The notes under the pieces: generated by a model | What the model was told of the DNA's origin: nothing | What the model saw: only the letters and a program-made list of their open reading frames with translations | Databases searched by the model: none | Origin: Secundilactobacillus hailunensis | GTDB lineage: Bacteria; Bacillota; Bacilli; Lactobacillales; Lactobacillaceae | Reading direction: 5' to 3' | Assembly (NCBI RefSeq): GCF_005405185.1 | Contig: NZ_BJDO01000025.1 | Location: 1-36,000, forward strand | Length of the DNA: 36,000 bases | Shown: positions 14,040 to 21,141 of the stretch, one piece after another | How the letters are laid out: every line of letters starts with the position of its first letter | How positions within the stretch are numbered: position 1 is the first letter of the stretch | Translations under genes and position numbers: made by a program

Positions 14040-14720
14040 ATGAAAAAATTAGGAACCAAATTGCTAGTCGCATTGACAGTGGTACTTGGTGGCTTGGTGG
14101 CTTCTCAGCAGCCAGTTGCAGCGCATGCATCAACCACTTTTTCATCTTCATTAATTCCAAGCGGTCATTTTCAAAATGCGGCGAACCATTATGCGTTTCA
14201 CTGGCAAAATTTTAAAGAAGGTAAAAGTAAGGGCCAAGTCCTTATTTTCGGTAATTTTAGTGGTGACATTAAACATCCGGCCATTCAATTTGGGTTGCCA
14301 ACGAAGTATAAATTGAGTAAAAATCGCCGCACACTGACGACTTATTACCGGTTGATGGACTCTAAGGGTAAGCTGAGTGGTACTTACCGGATGGACGTTT
14401 ATAAGTATAGTAATAGTAAATATCGCGTTAAGCTCAATCAGTATAAGGCAGGATTATTGCCAAGTTACAAAGGGTCTTCTTACACGTTTAACTTGACTAA
14501 GAATTCACCTGCACAGGCCTTTTCAACGTTTACAGCTAATCAATTAACTACTGACGGTATTGTTGAGGAAACGCAGTCGGTTCAAGAACAGCGTGACCAA
14601 GGTAAAACTACCGTAGATCCCAATTCTTCAAAAGTTCAGCAGCAAATTAAGGATGCTGTAACTAAACAGGTTACGCCATTGATTGCAAATATGGTTAAAG
14701 CTTATAATACGACACATTAA
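14040..14720 (+). CDS. secreted protein of unknown function, tandem paralogue 1
   Basis: 226 residues with a signal peptide (KKLGTKLLVALTVVLGGL, cleavage near AHA). The mature N-terminal domain (about 32-165) is basic and Tyr-rich, with IPSGHF, KYKLSKNRRTLTTYYRL, YRMDVYKYS and KYRVKLNQYKAGLLPSYKG. The last ~60 residues are a polar helix (VQQQIKDAVTKQVTPLIANM). The N-terminal domain is closely similar to the next gene, while the C-terminal tails differ in sequence and length. The start has AGGAGG upstream. The family is not recognised. Secretion, high charge and duplication beside a tRNA suggest a surface or competition role, but there is no direct evidence. Confidence 0.72.
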   Translation: MKKLGTKLLVALTVVLGGLVASQQPVAAHASTTFSSSLIPSGHFQNAANHYAFHWQNFKEGKSKGQVLIFGNFSGDIKHPAIQFGLPTKYKLSKNRRTLTTYYRLMDSKGKLSGTYRMDVYKYSNSKYRVKLNQYKAGLLPSYKGSSYTFNLTKNSPAQAFSTFTANQLTTDGIVEETQSVQEQRDQGKTTVDPNSSKVQQQIKDAVTKQVTPLIANMVKAYNTTH

Positions 14721-14743
14721 ATTGTATTAGTGAAATTACGAGG

Positions 14744-14773
14744 CGCAGTCACATTCTGGTGGCTGTGTTTTTT
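14744..14773 (+). terminator. terminator of paralogue 1 (repeated element copy A)
   Basis: CAGTCAC (14746..14752) pairs with GTGGCTG (14759..14765) with one G-U, followed by TGTTTTTT. Nearly the same sequence recurs at 16294..16321. Confidence 0.8.
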
Positions 14774-14813
14774 GTTTATGGGCAAGGAAATACGTTTTTT
14801 AAGGCGTAATGAA

Positions 14814-14842
14814 TTGCCTATATTTGGGATAGCAAGTATAAT
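14814..14842 (+). promoter_or_regulatory. promoter of paralogue 2
   Basis: TTGCCT (14814..14819) and TATAAT (14837..14842) are separated by 17 bases. The RNA would start near 14849 and carry a leader of about 110 bases that includes the hairpin at 14896. A second candidate start at TTTACT and TGTATT (about 14861..14890), with a counterpart before paralogue 1, cannot be excluded. Confidence 0.65.
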
Positions 14843-14895
14843 AACGAGGTAGCGAAAACGTTTACTAAAAAAATGGGTTTTCGATTGTATTGGGG

Positions 14896-14940
14896 TTCCA
14901 CACATGATAAGGTTAAGTTAATGTGTTGAGTTGTTTTTTT
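14896..14940 (+). promoter_or_regulatory. leader hairpin with U-run before the second secreted paralogue
   Basis: ACACAT (14900..14905) pairs with ATGTGT (14921..14926); after one mismatch three more pairs extend the stem. The 15-base loop matches the loop before paralogue 1 almost exactly (AAGGTTAAGTTA is shared). A run of seven T and the ribosome binding site AAGGGGG follow. Relative to copy 1 the stem shows a compensated change (G-C to A-U). Confidence 0.6.
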
Positions 14941-14958
14941 AAGGGGGAAACTGCGATA

Positions 14959-15777
14959 ATGAAAAAGATAGGGACAAAATTATTAGTTGTATTGGCGGTT
15001 GCACTGGGTGGTGTTGCGGCATCACAGGAGCCAACAATGGCAAAGTCGTCAAACACTATTTCATCGATTCCGAGCGGTCATTTTCAGTCGAGTAAGGCGC
15101 ATTATGCTTTTCGCTGGCAAAGTGTACAAAGTGGCAAAAAAAAGGCACAAGTGCTTGTCTTGGGTGATTTTAATAAGCCTTCAGTTCAGCTTGGCTATCC
15201 TACTAAGTACAAATTGAGTAAGAATCGCCGGACTTTGACCACTTATTATCGTTTGAGCAGCTCAAAGGGAAAACTGGGAAAAACGACTTATCGGATGGAC
15301 GTTTACAAATATAGTAGTAGTAAGTATCGCGTCAAATTAAACCAATATAAGGCTGGTCTCCTTCCAAGTTATAAGGGTTCAGCATATACTTTTAATGTGA
15401 CTAAAAAGTCACCAGCGCAGAATTATGCAACAACTTATACTAAGCCTAAATTATTTAACGCAGCATATAAACCGACATATGATGCAAACTATGAACCAAA
15501 TTATAAAGCAGCATATAATGCATATCTTAACGACGTAACCGATGCAATCAACAAGCAAGCTCAACAAGATTATAAAGATGGTAAAAATGGGGATCCAAGT
15601 ACATCTGAAGCACAACAGGATATAAAAAATGAGGCACTTAAATATGTTAACGACAACGTTGACAAAATTACTCAAAATGTCACCACGAATCTTACCAAAA
15701 GTGTGACTCAAGAAGTTAACAAAGATGTTGATAAGACCCTTCAAAACTTGGTTTCAGCATATAATAACTTAAAATAA
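14959..15777 (+). CDS. secreted protein of unknown function, tandem paralogue 2
   Basis: 272 residues from the ATG at 14959 (AGGGGG upstream); the frame is open from 14923 but that part lies in the leader. A signal peptide (KKIGTKLLVVLAVALGGV, cleavage near MAK) precedes a domain much like paralogue 1 (KYKLSKNRRTLTTYYRL and KYRVKLNQYKAGLLPSYKG are identical). The tail (about 160-272) is different. It has a stretch with Tyr at every fourth residue (AAYKPTYDANYEPNYKAAY), then a long polar helix with VNDNVDKITQNV and VNKDVDKTLQNL repeats that may form a coiled coil. Base composition of the tail is more AT-rich than its surroundings. No family is recognised. The tail may have been exchanged or acquired separately. 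Confidence 0.72.
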   Translation: MKKIGTKLLVVLAVALGGVAASQEPTMAKSSNTISSIPSGHFQSSKAHYAFRWQSVQSGKKKAQVLVLGDFNKPSVQLGYPTKYKLSKNRRTLTTYYRLSSSKGKLGKTTYRMDVYKYSSSKYRVKLNQYKAGLLPSYKGSAYTFNVTKKSPAQNYATTYTKPKLFNAAYKPTYDANYEPNYKAAYNAYLNDVTDAINKQAQQDYKDGKNGDPSTSEAQQDIKNEALKYVNDNVDKITQNVTTNLTKSVTQEVNKDVDKTLQNLVSAYNNLK

Positions 15778-15816
15778 AAGGTTTTCTGTCAACGCAGGTT
15801 GATGAAATACTTTAAG

Positions 15817-15850
15817 AAGGTCAATTCATTTATGAATTGGTCTTTTTTTT
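15817..15850 (+). terminator. terminator of paralogue 2
   Basis: CAATTCAT pairs with ATGAATTG around a two-base loop, extended by G-U and G-C pairs, then eight T. Confidence 0.85.
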
Positions 15851-15902
15851 CGTATCAACACTAAATCTCACAGAACCCTTTATTTTTAAAAAGGAAACCT
15901 GT

Positions 15903-15932
15903 TTGGCGGTTTGGAATCAAAAATGCTATGCT
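15903..15932 (+). promoter_or_regulatory. possible promoter of the 97-residue protein gene
   Basis: TTGGCG (15903..15908) and TATGCT (15927..15932) are 18 bases apart. Confidence 0.45.
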
Positions 15933-15974
15933 GTAAATGAATGAAATTAACTTTTACAAAAAGGAAGCAATGAT

Positions 15975-16268
15975 ATGGCAAAGCAAGATTTTTCAATTAA
16001 AGCTGATAAGCATCAAAATGGTGATGAAAAGCCTGAAATTCTCACCAAGGATTTGACTGAGATTTTGATCTTCTTACAGGAGTATGGTGTCGATATGGAT
16101 AACCCAACACTTGAACAGCAATTGAGCAATACCGTAAGTAGCGGCCAGTCTTCAATCCAACCAGCTTCGCTTAAAGGCAAGCCCCAAATGACGGTTGACT
16201 TCAAGCAAACTAAGGAAAAGAACAACAAGTTTTCAATCGATGTTTCAATCGAACCATCACCAAAGTAA
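15975..16268 (+). CDS. small cytosolic protein of unknown function
   Basis: 97 residues with AAAAGGA upstream of the ATG. There is no signal peptide or membrane helix. It is polar, with a helical centre (LTKDLTEILIFLQEYGVDMD), a Ser/Gln-rich linker (TVSSGQSSIQPA) and a C-terminal strand pair (PQMTVDFKQTKEKNNKFSID). It shares a terminator type with paralogue 1 and lies just behind paralogue 2, so it may belong to the same gene group, but the sequences are unrelated. No family is recognised. Confidence 0.65.
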   Translation: MAKQDFSIKADKHQNGDEKPEILTKDLTEILIFLQEYGVDMDNPTLEQQLSNTVSSGQSSIQPASLKGKPQMTVDFKQTKEKNNKFSIDVSIEPSPK

Positions 16269-16293
16269 CCTAAAGCATAAATTGAATCGCAGG

Positions 16294-16321
16294 CACAGTC
16301 ACATTTTGTGGCTGTGTTTTT
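16294..16321 (+). terminator. terminator (repeated element copy B)
   Basis: CACAGTCAC (16294..16302) pairs with GTGGCTGTG (16308..16316), one G-U, followed by TTTTT. It is nearly the same as the terminator at 14744. Confidence 0.85.
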
Positions 16322-16342
16322 GTAGATTCAGTTTTTAGACGC

Positions 16343-16370
16343 AAAAAAGCCACCTGCTAGGCGGGTGGTA
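16343..16370 (-). terminator. terminator of the gene at 16373
   Basis: On the plus strand GCCACCTGC pairs with GCGGGTGGT around TAG. On the minus strand it is followed by six U and lies directly after the stop codon. Confidence 0.8.
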
Positions 16371-16372
16371 GT

Positions 16373-16741
16373 TTAATGCCGGACTGAACGGTGATTGCCA
16401 CCGCGACGGCTCTTAATGATCTTACGTTTAAATTTGGGTTTGGCATTATCAGCTTCAAACTGGAAATGATGCATTTTACCAGCAAAGGGTTGGCCGCTCA
16501 TTCGGATACGTAACCAGGACTGCATGGTTGCAAGCATCTGTTTGGCGTTTTCAACTTGAGCTGGCTGACCTTCTTTTTCAGCGGTTGGAAGGACGTCTTC
16601 TTGAATTTGTTTGACTAATTTTTGGTGATAAGCCACTAATTCCATGGTTAGGGGTGCTTGGGCGTATTGATTAAATAAGCCTTCAATGTAGCGCAGGGCA
16701 TCCTTGGCATTTTGCGGTTGATAATAACGATCTTCTGTCAT
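16373..16741 (-). CDS. hypothetical protein with basic C-terminus
   Basis: 122 residues from the ATG at 16741, which has GAGGTGA upstream. The open frame extends to 16789 without a ribosome binding site. It is helical (AKDALRYIEGLFNQYAQAPL, AYHQKLVKQIQEDVLP, AKQMLATMQSWLRIRMSG) and ends in a strongly basic tail (KPKFKRKIIKSRRGGNHRSV) that might bind nucleic acid or the membrane surface. No family is recognised. It is divergent from the MFS exporter. Confidence 0.65.
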   Translation of the reverse strand: MTEDRYYQPQNAKDALRYIEGLFNQYAQAPLTMELVAYHQKLVKQIQEDVLPTAEKEGQPAQVENAKQMLATMQSWLRIRMSGQPFAGKMHHFQFEADNAKPKFKRKIIKSRRGGNHRSVRH

Positions 16742-16828
16742 GTTTTTCACCTCGCATATTAGAATAGCAGGCTTAATGAGCTTACGCAAGAACGGTCAGC
16801 AAAGTACTGGTGCTGTTGATTCAAGTGT

Positions 16829-16857
16829 TTGATTAAACCGCAAAAAAAGCGTAGATT
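16829..16857 (+). promoter_or_regulatory. promoter of the MFS exporter gene
   Basis: TTGATT (16829..16834) and TAGATT (16852..16857) are 17 bases apart. Transcription would start near 16864, ahead of the GTG at 16900. Confidence 0.55.
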
Positions 16858-16899
16858 TATAAATTGTAAATGGTTGTTTTCAATGAAAGCAGGTGCAAC

Positions 16900-18351
16900 G
16901 TGGCAACTAAAAGTTATGTAACAGATCCGCGAGTTCAAAAACATCGCTGGTGGATCTTGGCGGCAGTGGGACTATTTACGTTCATGTCAACGTTGGATGC
17001 TAGTATTGTCAATATTGCGCTGCCCGTGATTTCAAGTGATTTAAAAGTGCCAATGAACCAGGCAGAGTGGGTCGTCTCAATCTATTTGATCGTTATTTGT
17101 GCCCTGCTATTGCTGTTTGGCAAGCTTGGCGATTCACTGGGTAAAATTAAAATTTTTCGAATCGGTACAGTCTTATTTGTTTTAGGGTCGCTGTTAGCCG
17201 GTTTTAACGGCAGCTTTTACCTGCTGCTGTTGGCGCGAATCGTTCAGGCGCTAGGGGCTTCAATGACCATGGCGAACAATAACGGGATCGTGACGGAAAT
17301 CTTTCCCTTCAGCGAGCGTGGTCGGGCTCTAGGAATGATTGGGTCATTTGTCGCGTTAGGGGCAATTGCTGGACCAGGTCTAGGCGGCATCGTCCTGTCC
17401 CAGTTATCTTGGGGCTATATTTTCTGGTTAAACGTGCCCATTGGGGTGGTGACCATCATTATTGGGCAGGCCATTTTACCCGCAGACCTGACTAAGTCGC
17501 ACGAAAAAATTGACCGGTTCGGGGCTATCACCATGGCCTTATTTATGGTTTCGCTATTCGTAGGAATCTTTTTAGGCCAGGAAATTGGCTTTACTAAGCC
17601 ATTGATCTTAGGGCTATTCGCATTTGCACTTATTATTGGTACCACTTTTGTTCATATCGAAAATCACCATGCCAGCCCGTTGCTATCATTTAGTTTATTC
17701 AAAAACGGTGCGTTTACCATGAGTTTACTATGCGGTTTCCTGATTTTTGTGACGAACTTCTTCTTTAATGTCATTTCGCCATTCTACTTAGAAAATGCCC
17801 GGGGATTAAAGCCCAACCTAGCTGGGTTTATCTTAATGGCTTATCCCATTGTTCAAGTGATCGTGGCACCGCTGGCAGGGGCGCTGTCAGATAAAATCGG
17901 ACCGGAATTGATTACTTTTTGCGGCTTGATCTTAATTCTTTTAAGTCAAATTGGGTATATGCTGACAGACCTGGGCACACCGCTATGGCTATTTACCGCC
18001 ATTATCGGCTTTGTTGGTTTTGGTAACGGTATTTTTCAAGCACCCAATAACACGATTGTGATGAACTCAGTTGATGCCAAAGATTTAGGGATTGCCGGTG
18101 GGATGAACGCACTAGTCCGTAATTTAGGCATGGTCGTTGGTATTTCCTTTGCGACAACGGTACTCTTTGCTGCAATGAGTCATTATAAGGGGACCAAGGT
18201 AACGACTTATATCAACGGTCAACCCGATATTTTCATTTACGGGATGCACGTGTCATTTTTGATTGCAGCCATTATTTGTGCAATTGCTGCGATGATAACT
18301 GGATATCGACTAATTAAACGACCAACTCAACCAACGAAAGGTGATTCATAA
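16900..18351 (+). CDS. MFS multidrug-type exporter, 14 membrane helices (DHA2, EmrB/QacA type)
   Basis: 483 residues from the GTG at 16900 (AGGTG upstream); the ATG at 16870 has no ribosome binding site. The protein is in the cytoplasmic membrane and should export drugs or amphiphiles by proton exchange. Marks are the first helix with FMSTLDASIVNIALPVIS (motif D1), GKLGDSLGKIKIF (motif A), LLARIVQALGAS (motif B) and AIAGPGLGGIVL (motif C, antiporter signature). The length and hydrophobicity profile fit 14 helices. Its stop overlaps the next gene's start (TAATG), so the two are coupled. The substrate is unknown, and no regulator gene is adjacent. Confidence 0.88.
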   Translation: MATKSYVTDPRVQKHRWWILAAVGLFTFMSTLDASIVNIALPVISSDLKVPMNQAEWVVSIYLIVICALLLLFGKLGDSLGKIKIFRIGTVLFVLGSLLAGFNGSFYLLLLARIVQALGASMTMANNNGIVTEIFPFSERGRALGMIGSFVALGAIAGPGLGGIVLSQLSWGYIFWLNVPIGVVTIIIGQAILPADLTKSHEKIDRFGAITMALFMVSLFVGIFLGQEIGFTKPLILGLFAFALIIGTTFVHIENHHASPLLSFSLFKNGAFTMSLLCGFLIFVTNFFFNVISPFYLENARGLKPNLAGFILMAYPIVQVIVAPLAGALSDKIGPELITFCGLILILLSQIGYMLTDLGTPLWLFTAIIGFVGFGNGIFQAPNNTIVMNSVDAKDLGIAGGMNALVRNLGMVVGISFATTVLFAAMSHYKGTKVTTYINGQPDIFIYGMHVSFLIAAIICAIAAMITGYRLIKRPTQPTKGDS

Positions 18352-19040
18352 TGGCATACCAAACATTACTTTTTGACATCGATGATACATTACTGAATTT
18401 TCAAGCGGCTGAAAAACAAGCGCTTGAAGGGTTATTCAGGGAGCTTAAACTCCCTTTAAGTCAGACCACTTACGACTTTTATCATGCGGAGAATTTAGCC
18501 CTCTGGCAGCAGTTCGAACTAGGCAAGATTAGTAAACCGAAGCTGCTTGTTAAACGGTTTACAACGTTGTTTACTCATCTTGGCATCACCACCGGTATCG
18601 ATGGCCAGCAGATGGAGCAGCGTTACCGCTACTACTTGGGACAGGGTCACGAGCCGATGCCGCAAGCACCGGAAGTTTTAAACGACCTTAGCCAAAAACA
18701 TGACCTGTACGTTGTGACTAACGGGGTGGCTAAAACCCAGCAGAAACGGCTTTCAGAAGCCCATATTGACCATTTCTTTACTGACGTTTTTATTTCGGAA
18801 CTGGTAGGGGCGCAAAAGCCTGCCCGAGCGTTCTTTCAGCGGGTGACGGCCGATATTCAATCTTATGAACCCGCTCAAACCATTGTCATTGGGGATTCAT
18901 TAACGTCAGACATTAAGGGGGCAGCCGGTTTTGGTTTGGATTCGGTATGGTTTAATCCCACCCATCAGCCTAACCAAACCACAATCAAGCCCACTTACGA
19001 AATTGATCAGCTGGAAAAACTGGAAACTATTGTAGCGTAA
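18351..19040 (+). CDS. HAD-family nucleotidase, YjjG-like
   Basis: 229 residues. HAD motifs: DIDDTLLNF (I, Asp nucleophile and acid/base), VTNG (II), AQKPA (III, Lys) and IVIGDSLTSDIKGA (IV). An alpha-helical C1 cap lies between I and II. Overall it fits the YjjG/YfnB pyrimidine 5'-nucleotidase group, which removes phosphate from dUMP, dTMP and non-canonical pyrimidine nucleotides, a house-cleaning role. It is translationally coupled to the MFS exporter upstream, with AAAGGTGA in the end of that gene. Other phosphate monoesters are possible substrates. Confidence 0.85.
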   Translation: MAYQTLLFDIDDTLLNFQAAEKQALEGLFRELKLPLSQTTYDFYHAENLALWQQFELGKISKPKLLVKRFTTLFTHLGITTGIDGQQMEQRYRYYLGQGHEPMPQAPEVLNDLSQKHDLYVVTNGVAKTQQKRLSEAHIDHFFTDVFISELVGAQKPARAFFQRVTADIQSYEPAQTIVIGDSLTSDIKGAAGFGLDSVWFNPTHQPNQTTIKPTYEIDQLEKLETIVA

Positions 19041-19084
19041 AAAAACGTTAACCTAGCCTAGGACGGCTGGATTAACGCTTTTTT
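19041..19084 (+). terminator. bidirectional terminator
   Basis: AAAAACGTTAAcC(t)AGCC pairs with GGCTgGATTAACGcTTTTTT. It lies directly after the nucleotidase stop. Confidence 0.88.
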
Positions 19085-19166
19085 GCTTGAATTGTTACAA
19101 TTTTAATTGTCTTAATCAGTTATCAATGAATAGAATTTGAAAAATTGGACTTCATTTGCTGGTGAA

Positions 19167-20444
19167 CTAAATCTTATCCAATCCTTGTTTCAAATCGGCG
19201 ATCAGATCATCCACGTTTTCGATACCGACTGAGATTCGGATGAGATCGGGTGTGATGCCGGTTTGCTTTAACTGTTCTTCATTGAGTTGAGCGTGGGTCG
19301 TTGATGCTGGATGGATAATGAGTGAATGAGCATCACCAACGTTCGCGAGTAAGGAGAATAGATCAAGGCTTTCGGTTAATTTCTTCCCCGCAGCTTCACC
19401 GCCTTTAAGTCCCAGTGTGAAGATCGAGCCGGTGCCTTTAGGGAAGTACTTCTTGGCTAAAGCGTGATATTTGCTGTCTTCAAGATCTGGATAGTTGACC
19501 CATGCCACCTTTGGATGGTCGTTTAAGAACCGGGTGATCTTCTCCGTGTTGGCAACGTGGCGTTCAACCCGCAACGACAGATCCTCTAGTCCTTGAAGAA
19601 GTAAGAATGAATTAAAGGGACTAATTGCGGCCCCCGTATCACGTAAGGTTTGGGCACGAACCTTAGTTGTGAATGCTGCGGGTGCCAGATTGTTCCAAAC
19701 TAAGCCGTTGTATGACGAATCCGGTGTCGTAAAGTCAGGGTATTTGCCAGATGCGGCATAGTCGAATTTACCGTTTTCAACGATAACACCGCCCATGCTG
19801 GTCCCGTGTCCGCCGATGAACTTGGTTGCTGAGTGAACGACCACGTCAACACCATGGTCTAACGGTTGAATCAAGTATGGTGTTCCAAAGGTATTGTCGG
19901 CAATCAAGATGATGCCATTGTCATGAGCAATTTTGGCCACGGCTTCAATATCAATGAGGTTAATGCCAGGATTACCAATGGTTTCAATGTACAGTGCCTT
20001 GGTATGCTCATCAATGGCTTTGGCAAAGTTTTGCGGGTCATCAGGATCGACAAAGGTGGTGGTGATGCCTAGTTTAGGCAACGTGACGCTGAATAAATCA
20101 TAGGTCCCACCATAAAGCGTGCTGGCTGAGACGATGTTATCGCCCTGATTGCAGACGTTTTCAACAGCGGCCGTTACCGCTGCAGCGCCGGTTGCTAAAG
20201 CGACACCAGCAGTCCCGTTTTCAAGGGCAGCGACCCGCTTTTCAACCACGGCAGTCGTTGGGTTGGTGAGCCGGGTGTAAATGTTACCTGGATCGGTTAA
20301 AGCAAAGCGGCCAGCCGCTTGGGCAGCATCCTTGAAGACGTAAGAAGTCGTTTGGTAAATCGGTACTGCCCGCGCACCCGTTTCATCGACTACTTGACCT
20401 GCGTGTACCTGTTTTGTTTCAAAATGTAATTGTTTGTCAGCCAT
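19167..20444 (-). CDS. metY: O-acetylhomoserine sulfhydrylase (aminocarboxypropyltransferase)
   Basis: 425 residues, typical for MetY, longer than cystathionine enzymes (~380). A PLP enzyme of the Cys/Met-metabolism family that makes homocysteine from O-acetyl-L-homoserine and sulfide. Marks: [19 protein letters not shown] at the start, [71 protein letters not shown] with the PLP lysine, and the C-terminal [18 protein letters not shown]. The ATG has AGGAGA upstream. The long leader holds a T-box riboswitch, so expression responds to an uncharged tRNA, probably tRNA-Met. It is a single-gene unit. O-acetylserine could be a second substrate. Confidence 0.93.
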   Translation of the reverse strand: MADKQLHFETKQVHAGQVVDETGARAVPIYQTTSYVFKDAAQAAGRFALTDPGNIYTRLTNPTTAVVEKRVAALENGTAGVALATGAAAVTAAVENVCNQGDNIVSASTLYGGTYDLFSVTLPKLGITTTFVDPDDPQNFAKAIDEHTKALYIETIGNPGINLIDIEAVAKIAHDNGIILIADNTFGTPYLIQPLDHGVDVVVHSATKFIGGHGTSMGGVIVENGKFDYAASGKYPDFTTPDSSYNGLVWNNLAPAAFTTKVRAQTLRDTGAAISPFNSFLLLQGLEDLSLRVERHVANTEKITRFLNDHPKVAWVNYPDLEDSKYHALAKKYFPKGTGSIFTLGLKGGEAAGKKLTESLDLFSLLANVGDAHSLIIHPASTTHAQLNEEQLKQTGITPDLIRISVGIENVDDLIADLKQGLDKI

Positions 20445-20520
20445 ATTGATCTCTCCTTAATAAAATTAGTATTGATGATGCTATTCCGTGTTTTAAAATA
20501 TGTGTGTTAGAAATGAAATG

Positions 20521-20780
20521 AAAAAAGCGTTCGTCCCATACCAAGCCTAAAGCTTAGTATGGGACGAACGCCGTGTTACCACCCATCTTCGCAATTCACT
20601 CACATGAACTGCCTCAACGACACCTTTTGATGTCTGGGATGGTAACGCATCCTTGCGGGTCAGTTGCGTGAACAGCTAACCATCATTTGCGGGTTCATTC
20701 GCCAAATTGAACTTTTCCTGCCTTTCACTAAATGCAGGTCGCTGGGTAAAGTCGCATTGGGTACTACTCCCATCAGAATT
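20521..20780 (-). promoter_or_regulatory. T-box riboswitch of metY
   Basis: On the minus strand the leader starts with a GGGAGTAGTA element (stem I, AGUA region, about 20770), continues with several stems, and has the T-box proper GGGTGGTAACACGG at about 20586..20572. This is followed by a long terminator in which GCGTTCGTCCCATAC pairs with GTATGGGACGAACGC before six U (20521..20571). The T-box pairs with the free 3' end of uncharged tRNA and prevents the terminator. ATG triplets at plausible specifier positions (about 20650 and 20683) suggest tRNA-Met, but the specifier loop was not folded. Confidence 0.88.
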
Positions 20781-20800
20781 TCATTTTCTAATTACCATCT

Positions 20801-20829
20801 AATATAGACGGTCTTAATTTAGAAGTCAA
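20801..20829 (-). promoter_or_regulatory. promoter of the metY T-box transcript
   Basis: On the minus strand TTGACT (20829..20824) and TATATT (20806..20801) are 17 bases apart. Transcription would begin near 20794, just ahead of the T-box. Confidence 0.75.
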
Positions 20830-20856
20830 ATCTTTTTTTAGATTCAGCAGTAGGGA

Positions 20857-21009
20857 TTATTTTTTCGGTTTTTTGGTAAATAGGGATTTAACCCAGCCAA
20901 AGAGCGGTCCCCAATCCATCATACCGCCTGAACTAGGGGGTGTTTTGACATTCAATTTGATCTTTGGCATGCTATGATATACATAGGGTTTACGTGGCTT
21001 TTCTGGCAT
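20857..21009 (-). CDS. small basic protein of unknown function
   Basis: A 50-residue frame with GAGGAGG upstream. Three ATG follow each other (21015, 21012, 21009). The last has the best spacing, seven bases. The protein starts MPEKPRKPYVYHSMPKIKL, continues through a Pro/Ser/Gly turn and ends in an aromatic helix plus lysines (WGPLFGWVKSLFTKKPKK). The last part looks amphipathic and could touch the membrane. No family is recognised. The strong ribosome binding site and non-random sequence support it as a gene. It ends just upstream of the metY promoter. Confidence 0.6.
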   Translation of the reverse strand: MPEKPRKPYVYHSMPKIKLNVKTPPSSGGMMDWGPLFGWVKSLFTKKPKK

Positions 21010-21141
21010 CATCATCCCTCCTCATTATTGAATCAAAACTTTAATTACATTTTAACGCAAATCGATTGTTTTCAAACTTGAAATAGCGTAAAGTTTCAGT
21101 GTTATACTAGATGAAATCAACGAACAGAGAGGTGGGACGTC

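Noticed and set aside
15451-15744. Minus-strand open frame rich in Ile, Phe and Cys that looks like a membrane protein
   Set aside because: It is antisense to the Tyr/Asn/Lys-rich tail of paralogue 2, has no ribosome binding site, and arises from codon composition.
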